Shown: one piece after another, positions 22,267-34,376 of the stretch | How the letters are laid out: every line of letters begins with the position of its first letter | Numbering within the stretch: the stretch's first letter is position 1 | Assembly: GCA_964017145.1 (NCBI GenBank) | Contig: OZ024840.1 | Coordinates: forward strand, 2,728,001 to 2,792,000 | Length of the DNA: 64,000 bases | Reading direction: 5' to 3' | DNA from: Agrocybe praecox | Taxonomy: Eukaryota; Basidiomycota; Agaricomycetes; Agaricales; Agrocybaceae | The notes under the pieces: generated by a model | What the model was told of the DNA's origin: nothing | The model's input: only the letters and a program-made list of their open reading frames with translations | The model's database searches: none | Translations under genes and position numbers: made by a program

Positions 22267-24403
22267 TCACTTCCTTAAATTTTTGGGGAATTGCCCATCG
22301 ACGATGTTGTCTGGTGTTGGAATGGTGTAGTTACCGAAGCAGTCAAAGTCAAAATCGACTTCCTTACTGCGTTGCTGCATTGCAGTAATGAACGTGTCCA
22401 AGTCGCAGAGACCGTCTTGGTTGGCCTTGCAGCCCTTGATGCCAGTCATAGGAAGCACTCCATCGTTCAGGATCCAGCGAATGTGTGTCGGTTTCTCGGA
22501 GGCAGGGCAAGATAGGACTTGTCCGACAAGGTTGGTAGCGAAGGGTGCGATTTGGTTAACGAAGTAAGTCTGCAGGAGAGTAAATAAGAGAGGAAAATGC
22601 ACCGAATCACTAATATTCACCTGCTTCTTCGGGATGTGGTCCGTTGGCAAAGGACCGTTAGCAGCTAGGCTTGTGAAGTTCATGGCGACCAGGACTGAAG
22701 AAGAGGGGTATTCAATTTCCCGTGAAGATATATCAACTTAAGTATGTACTCACTAGCTGAGACGATCGTGTCGTGGCTGGCATCAACGAAAATGGGTTGG
22801 TCGAGAGGGAAAAGGACTTCATTCGTGACAATTGAGGCGTTGACGGCGGAATCGAATTTTGTTATACGGGTTTTGGTCAATCGAGAAACAAGCTCTTGAA
22901 CATAGCCAATGCCCATTGCACTGGAGGTAGGATTTCCTGGACCGTTTGAATACCAGAAGCTAAGGTCTAAAATTATCAGATCATTAGGCGCTCGCTAGCG
23001 TAAAATTGAGAGAAAGGTTATACCATTGAGGTACTCGAATGAGACCCACTCGTCCTCCGTGAAGACATCACAGAACGACGAAAATCCAAGGGAAACGGTC
23101 TGTCACAATAAATGAGTTGGGTAGAGGATAGCTCTTGTTAAGACTTACTTCGTAAGCACAGAGTTGTTGCATGGCAACCAGATCTTGTACCTGAAGTTGA
23201 TACCCTTTGATAAGTTTTGAGAGTCTTTTTAGGGTTGGCTGTAGGTATTTCTCCGCCCATATTGTACTTTGGACAGAGCCAAATGACCCAATAGCATTGT
23301 TAGAGTTAGGACAATTGTCGTACGGGGAAAGTGTGTTATTCTGGCCGTCATTTTCAACAGTAATAAGTTGATGGTATTCTTGTTGGTAAGCTTGAACTCC
23401 AAAGAAACCGGCTGAGAAATGCAATCTATAAAATAGTGAAGTTAGCGTCACCATCTTATGGACGGGTAGCGGTACATACGCAGAGTCAACCATACGCGCT
23501 GAAATAAATGATATGTGAGCAAACACAACTGACTGAAGGATAATTATCATACCTTCAGAAGTTGTACGGAAAACGGGCAAATCCTTGAAGCCCTTAAGTA
23601 GCTCGCCTGTAAGATGGAATATAAGTAAGTAAAAATCAGCTTTCTTCGAGTCTCTTACCATATTTCACCCTAAATCCTACACCCAAATTGAATCTGTGAA
23701 TTGGTGCGTCAGATGTCGTTCCAACTCATGGATATATGCGTATTAACTTACAGCTGAGAGCGGCCAAAAGGCGTTAGAATCTCAGCACCAAGCTTATAGG
23801 TCCATGTGTTGAGGAAACTAAGATCCCCCGACGCAGAGAAACCAGTGCTTGTGGCTGCAGCATGCAGCCTTGCCGCAAAAGAAGCGGTACCTCCATCGGA
23901 GGTTGGGTACCTCGCGCCATGACGATGAAGGAGATGCACTTGTTTGATCTCACAACCATTTGGTATGAGAGGGGAAGCATCTGGCAAGCCGAAGGAGTCG
24001 ACTGATTGCCAGGGAGCCAGATTCCCGACGTGTTGAAGGACATCAAACGGCTTGTTCTTCTTGGAATCCTGCGCGTTGGGCTTTACCAATGGGAATACTG
24101 AATCAACCTTTGCCAGAGCAGGAGCTGTGGCAATTGAGTCGGCTTCGTCTCCGGCTAGATGGCAAGCAGTGAGCGTTGGTTCACAGTTTTCTCATTGAAA
24201 AACTTACTAGGTGTTGGACCAGGGAAACCTACTTGTGATACGTCCTGAAAGAAAGTATCTGTAGCAGTGATTGTAGCATTGGGTGGTGGAAAGACTGCTG
24301 TCGAAGTAGATCCAGCGAAAGATGAAGCTGATTGGGCTGGAGAAGCTTGGACAGTGAACCCAAGATTGAGTATGGCCACGAGAACGATTGGGAAAGAAAT
24401 CAT
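22267..24403 (-). CDS. Secreted histidine acid phosphatase, phytase-type
   Basis: Extracellular phosphatase of histidine-phosphatase clade 2, likely releasing phosphate from phytate or other esters. It starts with a signal peptide (MISFPIVLVAILNLGFTVQA) and a Ser/Thr-rich segment. The catalytic motif is HLLHRHGARYPTSDGG (RHGxRxP) and the proton donor motif is VDASHDTIVSA (HD). Other matches are LGVGFRVKYGELLKGFKDLP, FRTTSEARMVDSALHFSAGF and YFVNQIAPFATNLVGQVL, with several paired cysteines and NxT/S sites. About 560 residues over about nine exons. It is divergent from the PP2C gene across 584 nt. A TATTTAA element lies 38-47 nt upstream. Substrate preference cannot be read from sequence. Confidence 0.88.
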
Positions 24404-24987
24404 GGTGGGCCGACTTGTGGAATTGGGGTGGGCGATGGAAGTTTAAATACCATCGGACGAATAACCATTACGAGAACGCCAACGCGCTAGCACATCAAAA
24501 ATAACAAGGCCAGCATGCGTTTGAACAACGTTCGATAGGTTGGACATCAATGTGGGGGTGAGGTGAATCTATATTTAGACTAAGGGGGCGGAGCGCTCGC
24601 TTCGTCACTTGCTGGAGCACATTGTACATCCGATATCTCAGTAATCCGCAATTACGCGTTGAAGGGACAAAAATTGGACAGGTTGCTGGTGGTGTGGCAA
24701 GCCGCGAACTGACCATCTTCTATGAAAAAGCGCGAAAAGACGCCTTTTTTTTTTGTCAGATATCCAAAATATGATAGGTTTCTCAAGGTTGAAGGAACCT
24801 AATCTAACCTAATCTAAATTTTGGCCTTGTTCGGGGGAAGAGCTCGGCCGGACCCTTCACACCTCTGAGTTGGTCACTACACTCACAAAAATAGGTCTCT
24901 AAATTTGATTGCCCCTTTCACTCCTCTTTTTCTTCCCTGCTGCTTTGCGCGATGCTGGCGGTGTAGGCCAGCGTATCATCTCCGTGA
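24404..24987. other. Divergent intergenic region, phytase / PP2C
   Basis: 584 nt between two divergent start codons. It holds a T-run near 24745-24755 and a doubled 10-mer (CCTAATCTAA) near 24798-24817. Open frames crossing it show no recognisable protein and no RNA gene is visible. Confidence 0.45.
24441..24450 (-). promoter_or_regulatory. TATA-like element upstream of phytase gene
   Basis: GTATTTAAAC on the minus strand, 38-47 nt upstream of the ATG at 24403. Position and sequence suggest a TATA box. No phosphate-response element was confirmed. Confidence 0.3.
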
Positions 24988-26675
24988 ATGGCATTTACAC
25001 ATCTCAAGCCTTATCATAATTCAGCTATAAAGTTCCACCGTATTGCTAAATACCACGACTATGTTCGCGTCCCCTCTCCAGGTATGTCGGTCTATGTTAT
25101 CGAAGAGACCTCCTGGCTCACGAATAGGGCAGGGGGTTTAATGAGGGTTCCACTCTCATCTCCCAAAGTCATTGGAGTTGTAAACTCGAGAGGGAACAGA
25201 AGGTGAGTCTGATCGTCATATTTTGCAAATTGATGTAACTATCTTTTTAGTCATCAAGAAGATTTTTACGGATACGCTACCCTCTCCTTGAACCCAGAAG
25301 AACTTCGCCTTAGTGTTAAGAAAGCTCATGGAATCGATTGGGACTATACTTCTGTTGGAGAAACCTTGTCGCGACAGGCTTTATTCGTCGGGATATATGA
25401 CGGGCACGTATCCATTCTTGTGTCGGGGTGCCCATATATTGACATCTCATTTAGGCATGGGGGCTCGGCGGTTTCTCAGTACCTTCGTCAAGAACTACAC
25501 GGTCTTTTCGAGTCGGCGGATAAATCCCTAATACCAGAACTATTCGGATGGATCAAAGAAATAGGCGGCTACTTCAAACGTTTTAGAGGCGGTGCACTCA
25601 CCCCATGGATAGAGGGTAACAATGACCAGGAGATGACTCTCGAGTCCCGCGCCACGTTGGCCTTTTTCGAAGTAAATCAATAGCATCATCCTTTTGCTTT
25701 CAACTCCTCAAATCAATTACGTGCTTCAGGTCGACAGAAACTTGTCTGCAGACAACGCAGCCCAGACTTGCGGTGCAACAGCATCTGTAGCGATAGTCCA
25801 TTCTCTCGATACTCCTGCTACACCTTTTTTCTCGGCGAAGAAATTAGCGCTGACTGTCGCTCATTGTGGGTGCGTTCTTTGGTATCTGATGTTATAAGCG
25901 CATTTACCTGACTCGCGTGTTGTCCCTTTTAGCGATACAAGGGTGTTGCTATGCAATACAGATGGAGGGAGAGTATTTGCTATGACAGAAAATCACCATG
26001 CGGATGCGCACATAGAAAGCATTCGGTTGCGTAAAATGATGGGATCCTCTCTTATTACGGATTCTTATGGAGAGTCACGGTCAGTCTGAATGATTTTCTC
26101 CATTGAATCACGATCTCATTTGTTTTAGTTGGATGGGAGCTCTCGCAAACACACGATGGTCTGCCTTGATTTCCCACTAATCCTTCGCGTGTCTTGACAG
26201 AAATACCCTTGCAGTTTAGGTGACTTGAGATACAAGCGATTTGGAGTAACTCCCGAACCTGAAGTCCGGTCTAAATTACTTCACGGTGGGCCTTAGTCTT
26301 AGCTGCTACGAAGAGGTTACTAAAATACGTTCAGGGAAAGAATGGGCATTTATGGTCTTGGTTTCAGACGGGATATCATCTATGTTGTCTGACGCAGAAA
26401 TTGTCGATCTTGCAAGATATGCACCAGACCCTAAAACAGCAGCGGAACGAATCTTATCTTTCTCAGAAGAGTTGGGAGGAGATGATAATGCTACAGCAAT
26501 TGTGGTTCCCTTTGCAGGTTGGGGTAAAGTTGTTGGTCCAGATGCTACAAAGGACCTAAGAGAATATAGACGCAATCAAGCTGGTCGGTGTCTTCTGTCT
26601 CTTTTCCTTTTGCATTCTGAAGTTAATTCTGTTTATATACACTTAGTGGGAAGTGAGAGACAGCGTCGAATGTAA
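24988..26675 (+). CDS. PP2C-family protein phosphatase (Ptc6-like)
   Basis: Metal-dependent Ser/Thr phosphatase of about 450 residues from about seven exons. Motifs in order: VIGVVNSRGNRSHQEDFYGY (RxxxQED metal site), FVGIYDGHGGSAVSQYLRQE (DGHGG, formed only after splicing), ATASVAIVH, LTVAHCGDTRVLLCN (GD), RWMGALANTRCLGDLRYKRF (SxGD-like block), VLVSDGISSMLSDAE (SDG) and GGDDNATAIVV (DN). The long loop after DGHGG and the LANTRCLGD block resemble fungal Ptc6, a mitochondrial PP2C. The intron inside DGHGG (25404-25454) is 51 nt with a GC donor (CGG/GCACGT) and no in-frame stop, so retention would add 17 residues to the active site. The stop is 37 nt from the convergent GGT stop. Confidence 0.85.
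25404..25454 (+). other. In-frame GC-AG intron within the PP2C DGHGG motif
   Basis: Only excision of these 51 nt (GCACGT...CATTTAG) produces DGHGGS. No GT donor in reach keeps the frame. The intron has no stop codon, so both spliced and retained forms are translatable. Confidence 0.7.
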
Positions 26676-26712
26676 CCACGGTTAACGCAGGACTTCCTTC
26701 TGATCAACTGTA

Positions 26713-29355
26713 TCAGATTTGTGCTGCTGCATGGCCGTCTGCCCTTGGGTCAGATCCAGCAGCCCATACAAATCGCCCGGAAGCATCGTTCAGCTTTTGG
26801 ATGACTTGCCCGCGACCCATCATCCCGCGATTGAAACCACTAACCGACCTAGCGTCATGCCCCATTTCTGTAAATTTTAGTTTAAGTTATATATTATATT
26901 TCTAGGACGTTCGGAACTTACCTTTAAGTTTGGCCACGACTTCTTTCGAGATACCGTCCTCAAAATATACCTCGCTGTTTATATCTCCAGCTGCGCCACT
27001 AGACTTGCTCTCAACATCCGGTGTTCCAGCTGAGATGCAAAAGCGAGGCGCATCAAGAGCAGCCTGTGCGGTGAAGCCACGCAAGATATTAAGGAGAACT
27101 TGAACATGACCTTGAGGCTGCGGCGTGCATCTATAAACATGCTTGTTTGTCCTTGAAAATGAATGTCTGCTCACTTGCATAAAGCCTCCCATGACTCCAT
27201 AACTTAAGAATAACTCGTCTCCTCTTGTCGCTAAGGCAGGAATAATGGTGTGGTATGGTCTTTTATTTCCCTGGGAAAGTGGTATGATCAGGACCAAGAC
27301 TACGCGCGCTTCATGCCGATTAAGAGTGCCACACCTTTAGAGCATTGGGGTGTTTCTTGTCCAATACAAATCCTGAACCTCTGTTTTGCAAGGTGAATCC
27401 ACATCCTTTAGGGATTGCTGTAGGATATATAGCATATAAGCTCATGCTTGATACAAGTTCCACAGCTCTGTCTTACCTCCGGTTCCAAATCCTAACGCAC
27501 GTTTTCAGTCAACTCTACGACAAGCAATCAAGGTTGAGGTACTAACCTGCATAATTGCTTTGGATGTAACTGCATGCATTTCCCCATTGATCAGTCACTG
27601 GATGGTGAATGCTGTAGCGAAGTGAGCATGAAGCGTTGTGGTAGGTAGCTTACCAGAGAAGTAGACGGTGTCAGACGAGTTAACTGGATTGCCCTTTGAA
27701 GGATGAATCAATAAGTTTTTCTGGGCGATAATATTTCACTGGAAATTTACATGAATAACCCGAGGGTTGGCTCCACTGGCATCGAACAATTTTGCTCGAG
27801 ATGCGAGATAATCCTGTATCCGGTTATCTATCTCTGCTTCGGGAAACAGTAAAATGCACGACATACCTTGCTTAACAGTTGTTCGACAGGAATGTGTTCA
27901 ACATCAGGGTCAGTTACGTAGTATTGACTGTCTAGGAGAAATTGTGTAACTGGTTTATGATCTGCTTCAAGAAATTTGCAAACCTGCGAAAGCGAGACTA
28001 CGCAAAGTATATCAGCTTAGCGTGAATCAACTTAAGGGCATTGGGAGCTTACCGCAGAGCTTCAATCAAAGTATGAAGGTATTCCGGTGAGTTATGTTCC
28101 ATTTCTAACAAGGGCCTTGACAAGTTCTGGGCTTGTATGTTTTCTAGAATTCCCAGGGCGAGTAAGGCCGTAATTCCTTGACCGTTCGGAGGACACTAGA
28201 TATCTTTGAATATCGTGCAAAGCTGCTATACAGGACCAACTTACCTCATAAACCGTTACTTCATTGGCGTAAGTGTATTTGATAGGCTCCACGAAGGTCG
28301 ACGTGTGGTTAGCAAGATCATCCAATTCCATCACACCACCTTTGCTCTGGATGAGATCCACAATTGCCTGAGCCACTCTGCCTTTATAGAATCCATCCTT
28401 GCCATGGGTAACTACCTCTCTGAAAGTCTTGGCGAGGTTGGGCAACTGGATAATCTGTCCTGGAAGAGGAGCTTTCCCATTCAGAAGCATTTCATCACCG
28501 TTTGGCGAGGCATTCTTTATCAAATTTTCTGAGCGTTGCCACTGAGCAAAATCATCATTTAATTATCCAACAGGTAAGCAAAAAATCATGTCACCCACCG
28601 AGTAGCTGTGGATTTCCGACACTGGGACACTAGAAATCGCATCTGAAAAGAAGATCCCTGTGTGCGAATGCAATCATGGGCTTACCCCTCTTCTGCCAAG
28701 CGGATTGCAGGCTCGAATATATCGGCTACACTGACGTTCCCACTTCCAAAATGTTCAATAGTGTCCAGCCACGCAGCAGCGGCTCCTGCAGCAAAACAGC
28801 ATCAACCTCTCTGTCTCTCTTTGGTTAATTGATAGAAAAACTAACCGGGTACAGTCACCGAGTTGAGATCTGTGAGAGGGATACCGCCTGTTATCCCGCG
28901 ACCTTGGACATAATCGATATCAAGCTTCGCGGGAGAACGCCCAGAGCCGTTCAAAGCTTTGACTGTCTTGCTTTGGGCATCGTAAAACAAGCAGAACGCA
29001 TCTCTTTATTGTAAGAGTTCAGATTTAGTTATTTTCTCGACATTTTCTAAGTTAACACACCCTCCAATACCACAACAACTAGGTTCTGTTACGTTGAGTG
29101 CAATAGACGTAGCGACAGCAGCATCAGCTAAAGTGTAGCATCAGTATTTATATGGCCCACAGAAATATTTCTACGTTGCGCACCTGCATTTCCACCTTTC
29201 CTGAGAATTTCCAGACCAGCCTCTGTAGCCAAAGGTTGAGAGGAAGATACGACTCCTTTCGTTCCGTAAACAACAGATCTTCGGCTTGCAAACCTTTCAA
29301 GCACAAGTTCAGGATGATCCACTTTGGACCAATCGATAGGGGGTAGGGATGTCAT
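26713..29355 (-). CDS. Gamma-glutamyltransferase family protein
   Basis: Ntn-hydrolase acting on glutathione-type gamma-glutamyl bonds. It starts [19 protein letters not shown] with no signal peptide, suggesting the cytosolic YwrD-like fungal/bacterial group. Then come [20 protein letters not shown] and [20 protein letters not shown]. Further blocks are [52 protein letters not shown] and the self-cleavage region [20 protein letters not shown] (the Thr of SSDT would be the nucleophile). The small-subunit part continues [20 protein letters not shown] and ends [13 protein letters not shown]. About 590 residues over about ten exons. Stop at 26713-26715 read from the continuous last exon. Divergent from prefoldin 6. 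Confidence 0.87.
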
Positions 29356-29660
29356 GGCCTTAATCTTGTTACATCCCGACTATCTAGGTCTCTTCGGGTT
29401 TATATAGTGAGTAAATGACAATATACAAGCCGGAATTCGGAAAGCCGTGATCGGGATTCTGCACAATAACTCGCACACCTGCGGTTCGACAGCCGTGAAA
29501 AATGAAATATATTGAGCCAGCATGGGAGTATTTGCTTTAAAAGTGGGAGATTCCGGGCTTGAGCATGCGGGGTGGTGGCAGTACCTTGAGATAGGAAGAG
29601 CCATCATATCCATACTGGGTACCTCATCGTGTAATCTTTGATCGTGACTGCGAACACAAA
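29356..29660. other. Divergent intergenic region, GGT / prefoldin 6
   Basis: 305 nt between divergent start codons. A minus-strand open frame crosses it but shows no domain. No repeat or RNA gene seen. Confidence 0.45.
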
Positions 29661-30213
29661 ATGTCTTTACAAACAAAGTTGCAGCAAGCCTCAATAGAAT
29701 TTCAAAATCTGCAGGCAGAGCTATCCAAAGTAGTAGAAGCAAGGCAAAAACTTGATGCTCAGCTCTCGGAAAATGAGCTCGTAAAAAAGGTACGGCTTCA
29801 AATCGTTTAGTGGGCCTCGATACTGTACTTTTGATCCCATATTTTGCAGGAATTCGCAGTTCTGACGCCGGCAAACACGGTTTACAAACTTATTGGTCCT
29901 GTACTCGTCCAGCAGGATCAGGCAGAAGCAAAAAGCACGGTCGATACACGTCTAGATTTTATTCGTAGCGAAATGTCAGAATTCCTTTCCTTTCCGCGCT
30001 ACCGCCAACAATTAACATTTCCATCTTAAAGACGGAGAGTAGAAGGGCAGATAAAAGACATTGAAGAAAAGCAAGAGAAAAAAAAGGCGGAGGTGAGCAA
30101 GATTCTACCTGACTATGTACCGCCCTAAAACTCCGATGTAGCTCGTCCAAATCCAAACAACCCTACAGCAGCAAGCTTCAACTTCCGCCCCTGCTTCCAC
30201 CTCAGCCGTTTAG
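29661..30213 (+). CDS. PFD6: Prefoldin subunit 6 (Yke2/PFD6)
   Basis: Beta-type subunit of the prefoldin chaperone, which hands nascent actin and tubulin to the CCT chaperonin. Four exons give about 130 residues: MSLQTKLQQASIEFQNLQAE (N-terminal helix), LDAQLSENELVKKEFAVLTP, NTVYKLIGPVLVQQDQAEAK (beta hairpin, the PFD6 signature) and TVDTRLDFIRSEIRRVEGQI for the second coiled-coil arm. The tail is Gln/Ala/Ser rich. Length and layout match the family. It converges on uS17m with 75 nt between stops. Confidence 0.92.
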
Positions 30214-30288
30214 AAAGTCTTTCCATGGAGATCCAATGGCACCGTATCTTTCGTCTTCAATATGTATCCCTGTCGCTTTCGAGTAGGA

Positions 30289-30752
30289 TCATGACCGTTG
30301 TTTAAGCGCTTGGAGGACACCTCCCTGTCTGACTGCCGAATCTTCTTGTGCTGTCCCTTTTGCTTTTAGTGCACGAGCAATATCTCGTTCTGTTTCTGGA
30401 CTCTTCAATAGCGTGTCTAGGGTAAATCGTTTCATGGCTGATAATGGGGGACAGTTGCGAATCACGACAAGGTCATCTTTGCGGAGTTCTACAAAATCTC
30501 TTCAGCTGAGAAGTAAATGATATAAAATGACATTCTTGCGTACGATTTTTTTCGTCGTGAATCAAATACTTCTTACTCCTCTCAATCCGCTAATTGACAA
30601 AATCATTGGTAAGTTCCGTGTTCTACAACCACCTGTGCCGAACGTACCTTTCCAGTCAATTTGTGGATCACCCAACGCGACACAGTCACCGTGACTGTTT
30701 TGTTCATGTATCCAGCCTTCGTGACAACACCTTGAAATGACATTGGAGGCAT
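30289..30752 (-). CDS. Mitochondrial small ribosomal subunit protein uS17m
   Basis: Bacterial-type ribosomal protein S17 of the mitochondrial small subunit. Three exons give about 113 residues: MPPMSFQGVVTKAGYMNKTV, then SRWVIHKLTGKRIERSKKYL and IHDEKN followed by LRKDDLVVIRNCPPLSAMKR. This is the OB-fold core (GVVxxxxMxKTVxVxVxRxxxHxxxGKRIxRSKKYxxHDE). A C-terminal extension of about 50 residues (LLKSPETERDIARALKAKGT) is usual for fungal uS17m. The start at 30752 is preferred over 30845, which would add a low-support leader. Confidence 0.88.
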
Positions 30753-30927
30753 GGCGACTTCGAGTTTTGCTGGCGTAATGCGTTGTAAATGCTTAAAGGC
30801 TGGATGAGTATACCGTGGGAATAGTAATAAAGTAAGGAACGGCAAGTCGGCCCGAGCTCTTTCATATACCGTTCGCTCTACTAACTAGCAGTTGCGCTTT
30901 ATTGAACGGAGTGGAGAAGTTGGAATA

Positions 30928-31640
30928 CTATTTCAACGGTACAAAGCATTGATTAACAAAAGCTAAATTATGAAATTTGATCCAGTGTTGTATTATAGGC
31001 CGTTTTTGTCGTTTCCTCAAAGGCTTGGGATCGTAGTATGGACAAAACTTCGATGATTCTTTTCTAAGAACAGGTCCGTATAAAAGTGACAGGTCAAACA
31101 TATATAAGCATACATATGCAAATGAGCCCACCTTTTCAAAATAACTGGTATAGGAACCATGAGCATAGCGATGAATCTGAGAAGAGATGACGCCCAACGA
31201 GGGTCCAGGGCGTCATACAAATTAGAGGCGGAAAGCTAGTTTAAGTCAACGACTGAAACATACAGACCAAAAGGCAGAGTCGGAAATTCTGCGCCAAACA
31301 TGCTTCTGATCACTGTGCTTGACGCCAGAGCCGATGTGGCAGCAACGGATGAACATGCGTCTATCAAATAATTGAAGAGTCCCAGCTACTAATTTTTCAA
31401 TCAGGGGTTTCGGATTTGAGAAGTAAATGGCATGCAAATATGAATTGAGTCGAAAACCCCATCAATAGTCTGAAAGCATTGGACCTCAGTAGGAAAAATG
31501 GGGGAAAGACGTCGATCTATCAAGTTTCAACTTAGTTTAGAGATAGTATAAACTCCTGAGCGAAAAATGGACTCGTACCCAGACCAAGCAGCAAAGAAAG
31601 GCCCTGCATAAAGAACCATTTCTAAGCAAAATTCTGGAGC
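30928..31640 (-). pseudogene. Decayed MFS (Tpo1/DHA1-type) transporter, C-terminal remnant
   Basis: Reading the minus strand from about 31640 downward gives pieces of a polyamine/drug MFS permease C-terminal half: VAPEFCLEMVLYAGPFFAAW, FNYLIDACSSVAATSALASS, TVIRSMFGAEFPTLPFGLY, YDALDPRWASSLLRFIAMLM, VPIPVILK and YGPVLRKESSKF. The pieces lie in different frames. The acceptor expected before YGPVL (31080-31085) has no AG. Between this and the uS17m and WRAP73 genes there is not enough space for a full 12-TM protein, and I could not find the N-terminal half between 31640 and 32340, although hydrophobic ORFs occur there (e.g. 31859-32053). It could be a truncated but spliced gene; decay is the simpler reading. 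Confidence 0.5.
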
Positions 31641-32344
31641 CACCAGTTCGGAAAATATGAAATAGCCTTGCAGATCCTTCTTCGTATTAACTTCACAAAC
31701 TGCAGCCTAGTTGGGTCAATTGGCATATACAAAATTAGTAAACAAGATACGTAATTGCTCACAAACACTGTCAGAACCCAGGATATGACAGGTAAATAAA
31801 ATTCAGAACAGAAGAAAGCAGTGCAAGTCAAGAGAAGATGGTTGATTCCATTCGCTTCTTAATTGACAATATGAGCAATATGCATTAATATTGTACGAAA
31901 ACGGAACGAAAGATAATCCCCTACCTTCCTTACCGTCCGCCTGGTATCGAACAGATGAATCATGTAGATAATGAAATATAAAATCGAGAGGAATGAGAGG
32001 CACCATGTGGCAAGAAACAGAGATGCAGAAATGTTACCGGTATATCTTGTCAACCGAACCGAAACGCATGTATAACTTGGAAATGCGCCCAGAGAAAGCT
32101 ATATAGGCATGGACCCACAAGGACTCTGAGATAGGAGATAAAGAGTACGGATAAGTCATGAATGATTCGAAGTGGTAATCAGCTGAAATACATACAGTGC
32201 AACAAGATTCCAAGTCAGTCATGGGCAAGTCATTGGTCGAGGAAGAACAGCTCAAGCGAAGTTCCCTTATTTGGGAAAAAGTGCCGATTTGGTTGCCCGC
32301 TTAACCGAGACGCGCATTTCGGACCCTGTTCATCACCTTTGATT
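31641..32344. other. AT-rich flank of the MFS remnant and WRAP73 promoter
   Basis: About 700 nt with short hydrophobic open frames on the minus strand (31622-31831, 31803-32053) that may be further eroded parts of the same transporter. I could not align them with confidence. No terminal repeats or transposase remnants were seen. Confidence 0.35.
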
Positions 32345-34376
32345 ATGGACTTCACAGAATTATACAGACAGTCTGCCTCCTTGATTGCCTTCAGTCCGGG
32401 TGCACACTTCATTCTTACTGCAGTTCAGGACAGGATCATTGTGCGAAGGACAGACACCTTTCAAATAACGCGCACCTGGCTTGTCGACAACTCACTGTCT
32501 CCCACACATGCCGCCTTCTCTACAAAATCCAACCCCAAACAAATTTCTCAGTCATCTAGCTCATCAACCACTCAGTCAGACGCATGGATCACTCATATCG
32601 GTTGGTCTTGTGATTCAGAATACATCCTCGCTGCTTGTGCAAAACGTGGTGTCGTTCATCTCTTGAAACTACGCGAAGAAGAATGGAGTGGTCGTATCGA
32701 TTCGGGAGCAGAAGGTGACCGGACCCCAATCCCATCCTTACCACGGGACTCATAATCAGGCTGAACAGGCCTTGTCAAAGCCGAGTGGGCTCCCGATGGA
32801 CGCACAGTGCTCTGTTTCTCGGATTGGGGTGTAAGTTTTTCGTCGATTATGCTTTTTTCTGGTCAAACGTCTTCCGTCACAGCTTCGCGTCTCTCTTTGG
32901 TCCATAACGACAGGGAAAGCAGTGTATATACAATTTCCAATCCATCCAGACAAAGGTATTCTTGGTTATTCTTCAAGGATACTATTACTTACGACTGTAA
33001 CAGGATATTCTTACCGATCTGACGGACATTATTTCGTACTCGCTGAACGGCATAAGTCAAAGGATACTCTAGGGGTATACGATGCCACTCAAGCGTATAA
33101 ACTTGTCCGAGTCAGTGCACATTTTCCCCATCGACCCAAATTTCTTTCCAACGTCACCATGAATAGCATTTCCCTTTGCCTACATCATCACTTGCCTCTT
33201 TTGCACTTTCACCGAATGGAAATTGTGTTGCCGTATGGGAAGGCTCTCTGGAGGTAAATCTGGATTTCCCGATTTTATTTTTTTGCAATGACCTACCTTA
33301 CGGTTATCCTTTGTGCTGTAGTACAAGTTGCACATACTTACCTTGACTGGGAGCCTGTTGACTACGTTCAGTCCGCCACTGGACCCAGGATTTGGCATCC
33401 GAAATGTATCATGGCATCCCACGAGTGTATTCATTGCTGTTGGAGGGTGGGATAATAAAGTATGGGCAGTTGACATTCGGTTTGTGTTACTAGTACTTAT
33501 GTTTTGAAGAAAGGTCTACATACTAGAAAGCCTTAGCTGGTCAGCAGTGACAATATTTGATCAATGCACTCGCCTGCCCGCCAGTGTGGTAAGCCTGATT
33601 AACATACTTTTATATCTTTTTTTTTTACCCCTTGATACAGAACGTATGGCGTGAGCCAGCAAAGTGGCTAGAGACTACGGAAGGCCGAGGATTTCTTTCC
33701 TGTACGTACCGGTGATTTTCAAGATTTTCATCGTTAATGATACGAGTGACCGATATTCCTTCTTGTTTGTTGTCTATGAACAGATGACCGCGTACAAGGG
33801 CCTCAAGTGCTCAATACCATACGTTCAGACCCAACTAAATCGAACCCCAAAAGTGGCATAACCCAGATGGACTGGAATCTAACAGGGAGCCTCCTACTGT
33901 TGCGCTTTGGTGGGTACTGAGGTTTATCGAACCCCATATCATGTTTACTCACTTTTTTCTGAAGAAAATGCTCCTCATGCTGTGTATCTTTACGACTTTC
34001 CATCCTCAAGGGAAAAGTTCTCTCCTAAATTAAGAACGGTGCTGCTTCATAGTCAACCTGTCATACGCGCCCGCTGGAATTCGGTACGCAAAGGCAGTTT
34101 AGCACTTTGCTGTGGGAACCAGAGTCTTTATATCTGGAGTGATGAGTGGCAAGGTGAATCAGGAGCAGAAGAAGAAATGGCAGAGTGCATAGGTGTCCCA
34201 GCTAGTGAGTATTCTTTTGCTAGCTAGTTGCCCCGAGTGACTCATTTGTTTCAGAGAAATTTGAGACTAGGGACATAGCATGGGCTCCGGATGGGAAAGG
34301 AATCATCCTTATTGGCAAAGATCAATTCTGCTGCGCATTTGAAGTAGTCGAAGATGAAGAACAGAATGTAGCTTAA
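32345..34376 (+). CDS. WD40-repeat protein, WRAP73/Wdr8 homolog
   Basis: WD40 beta-propeller of about 500 residues over about eight exons. In animals and fission yeast its homologs act at centrosomes/spindle pole bodies anchoring microtubule minus ends. The start at 32345 gives MDFTELYRQSASLIAFSPGA, the family N-terminus. Blades follow: ITHIGWSCDSEYILAACAKR, AEWAPDGRTVLCFSDWGLRV, YSYRSDGHYFVLAERHKSKD, ASFALSPNGNCVAVWEGSLE, VSWHPTSVFIAVGGWDNKI, MDWNLTGSLLLLRFENAPHA, VIRARWNSVRKGSLALCCGN and IAWAPDGKGIILIGKDQFCC. The insert between the sixth and seventh blades (REPAKWLETTEGRGF) is characteristic of WRAP73. No frameshift was found. Confidence 0.85.

Noticed and set aside
30753..32344. Possible retrotransposon or DNA transposon
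   Set aside because: No terminal repeats, target-site duplications or transposase/reverse transcriptase motifs; the recognisable pieces are MFS transporter.
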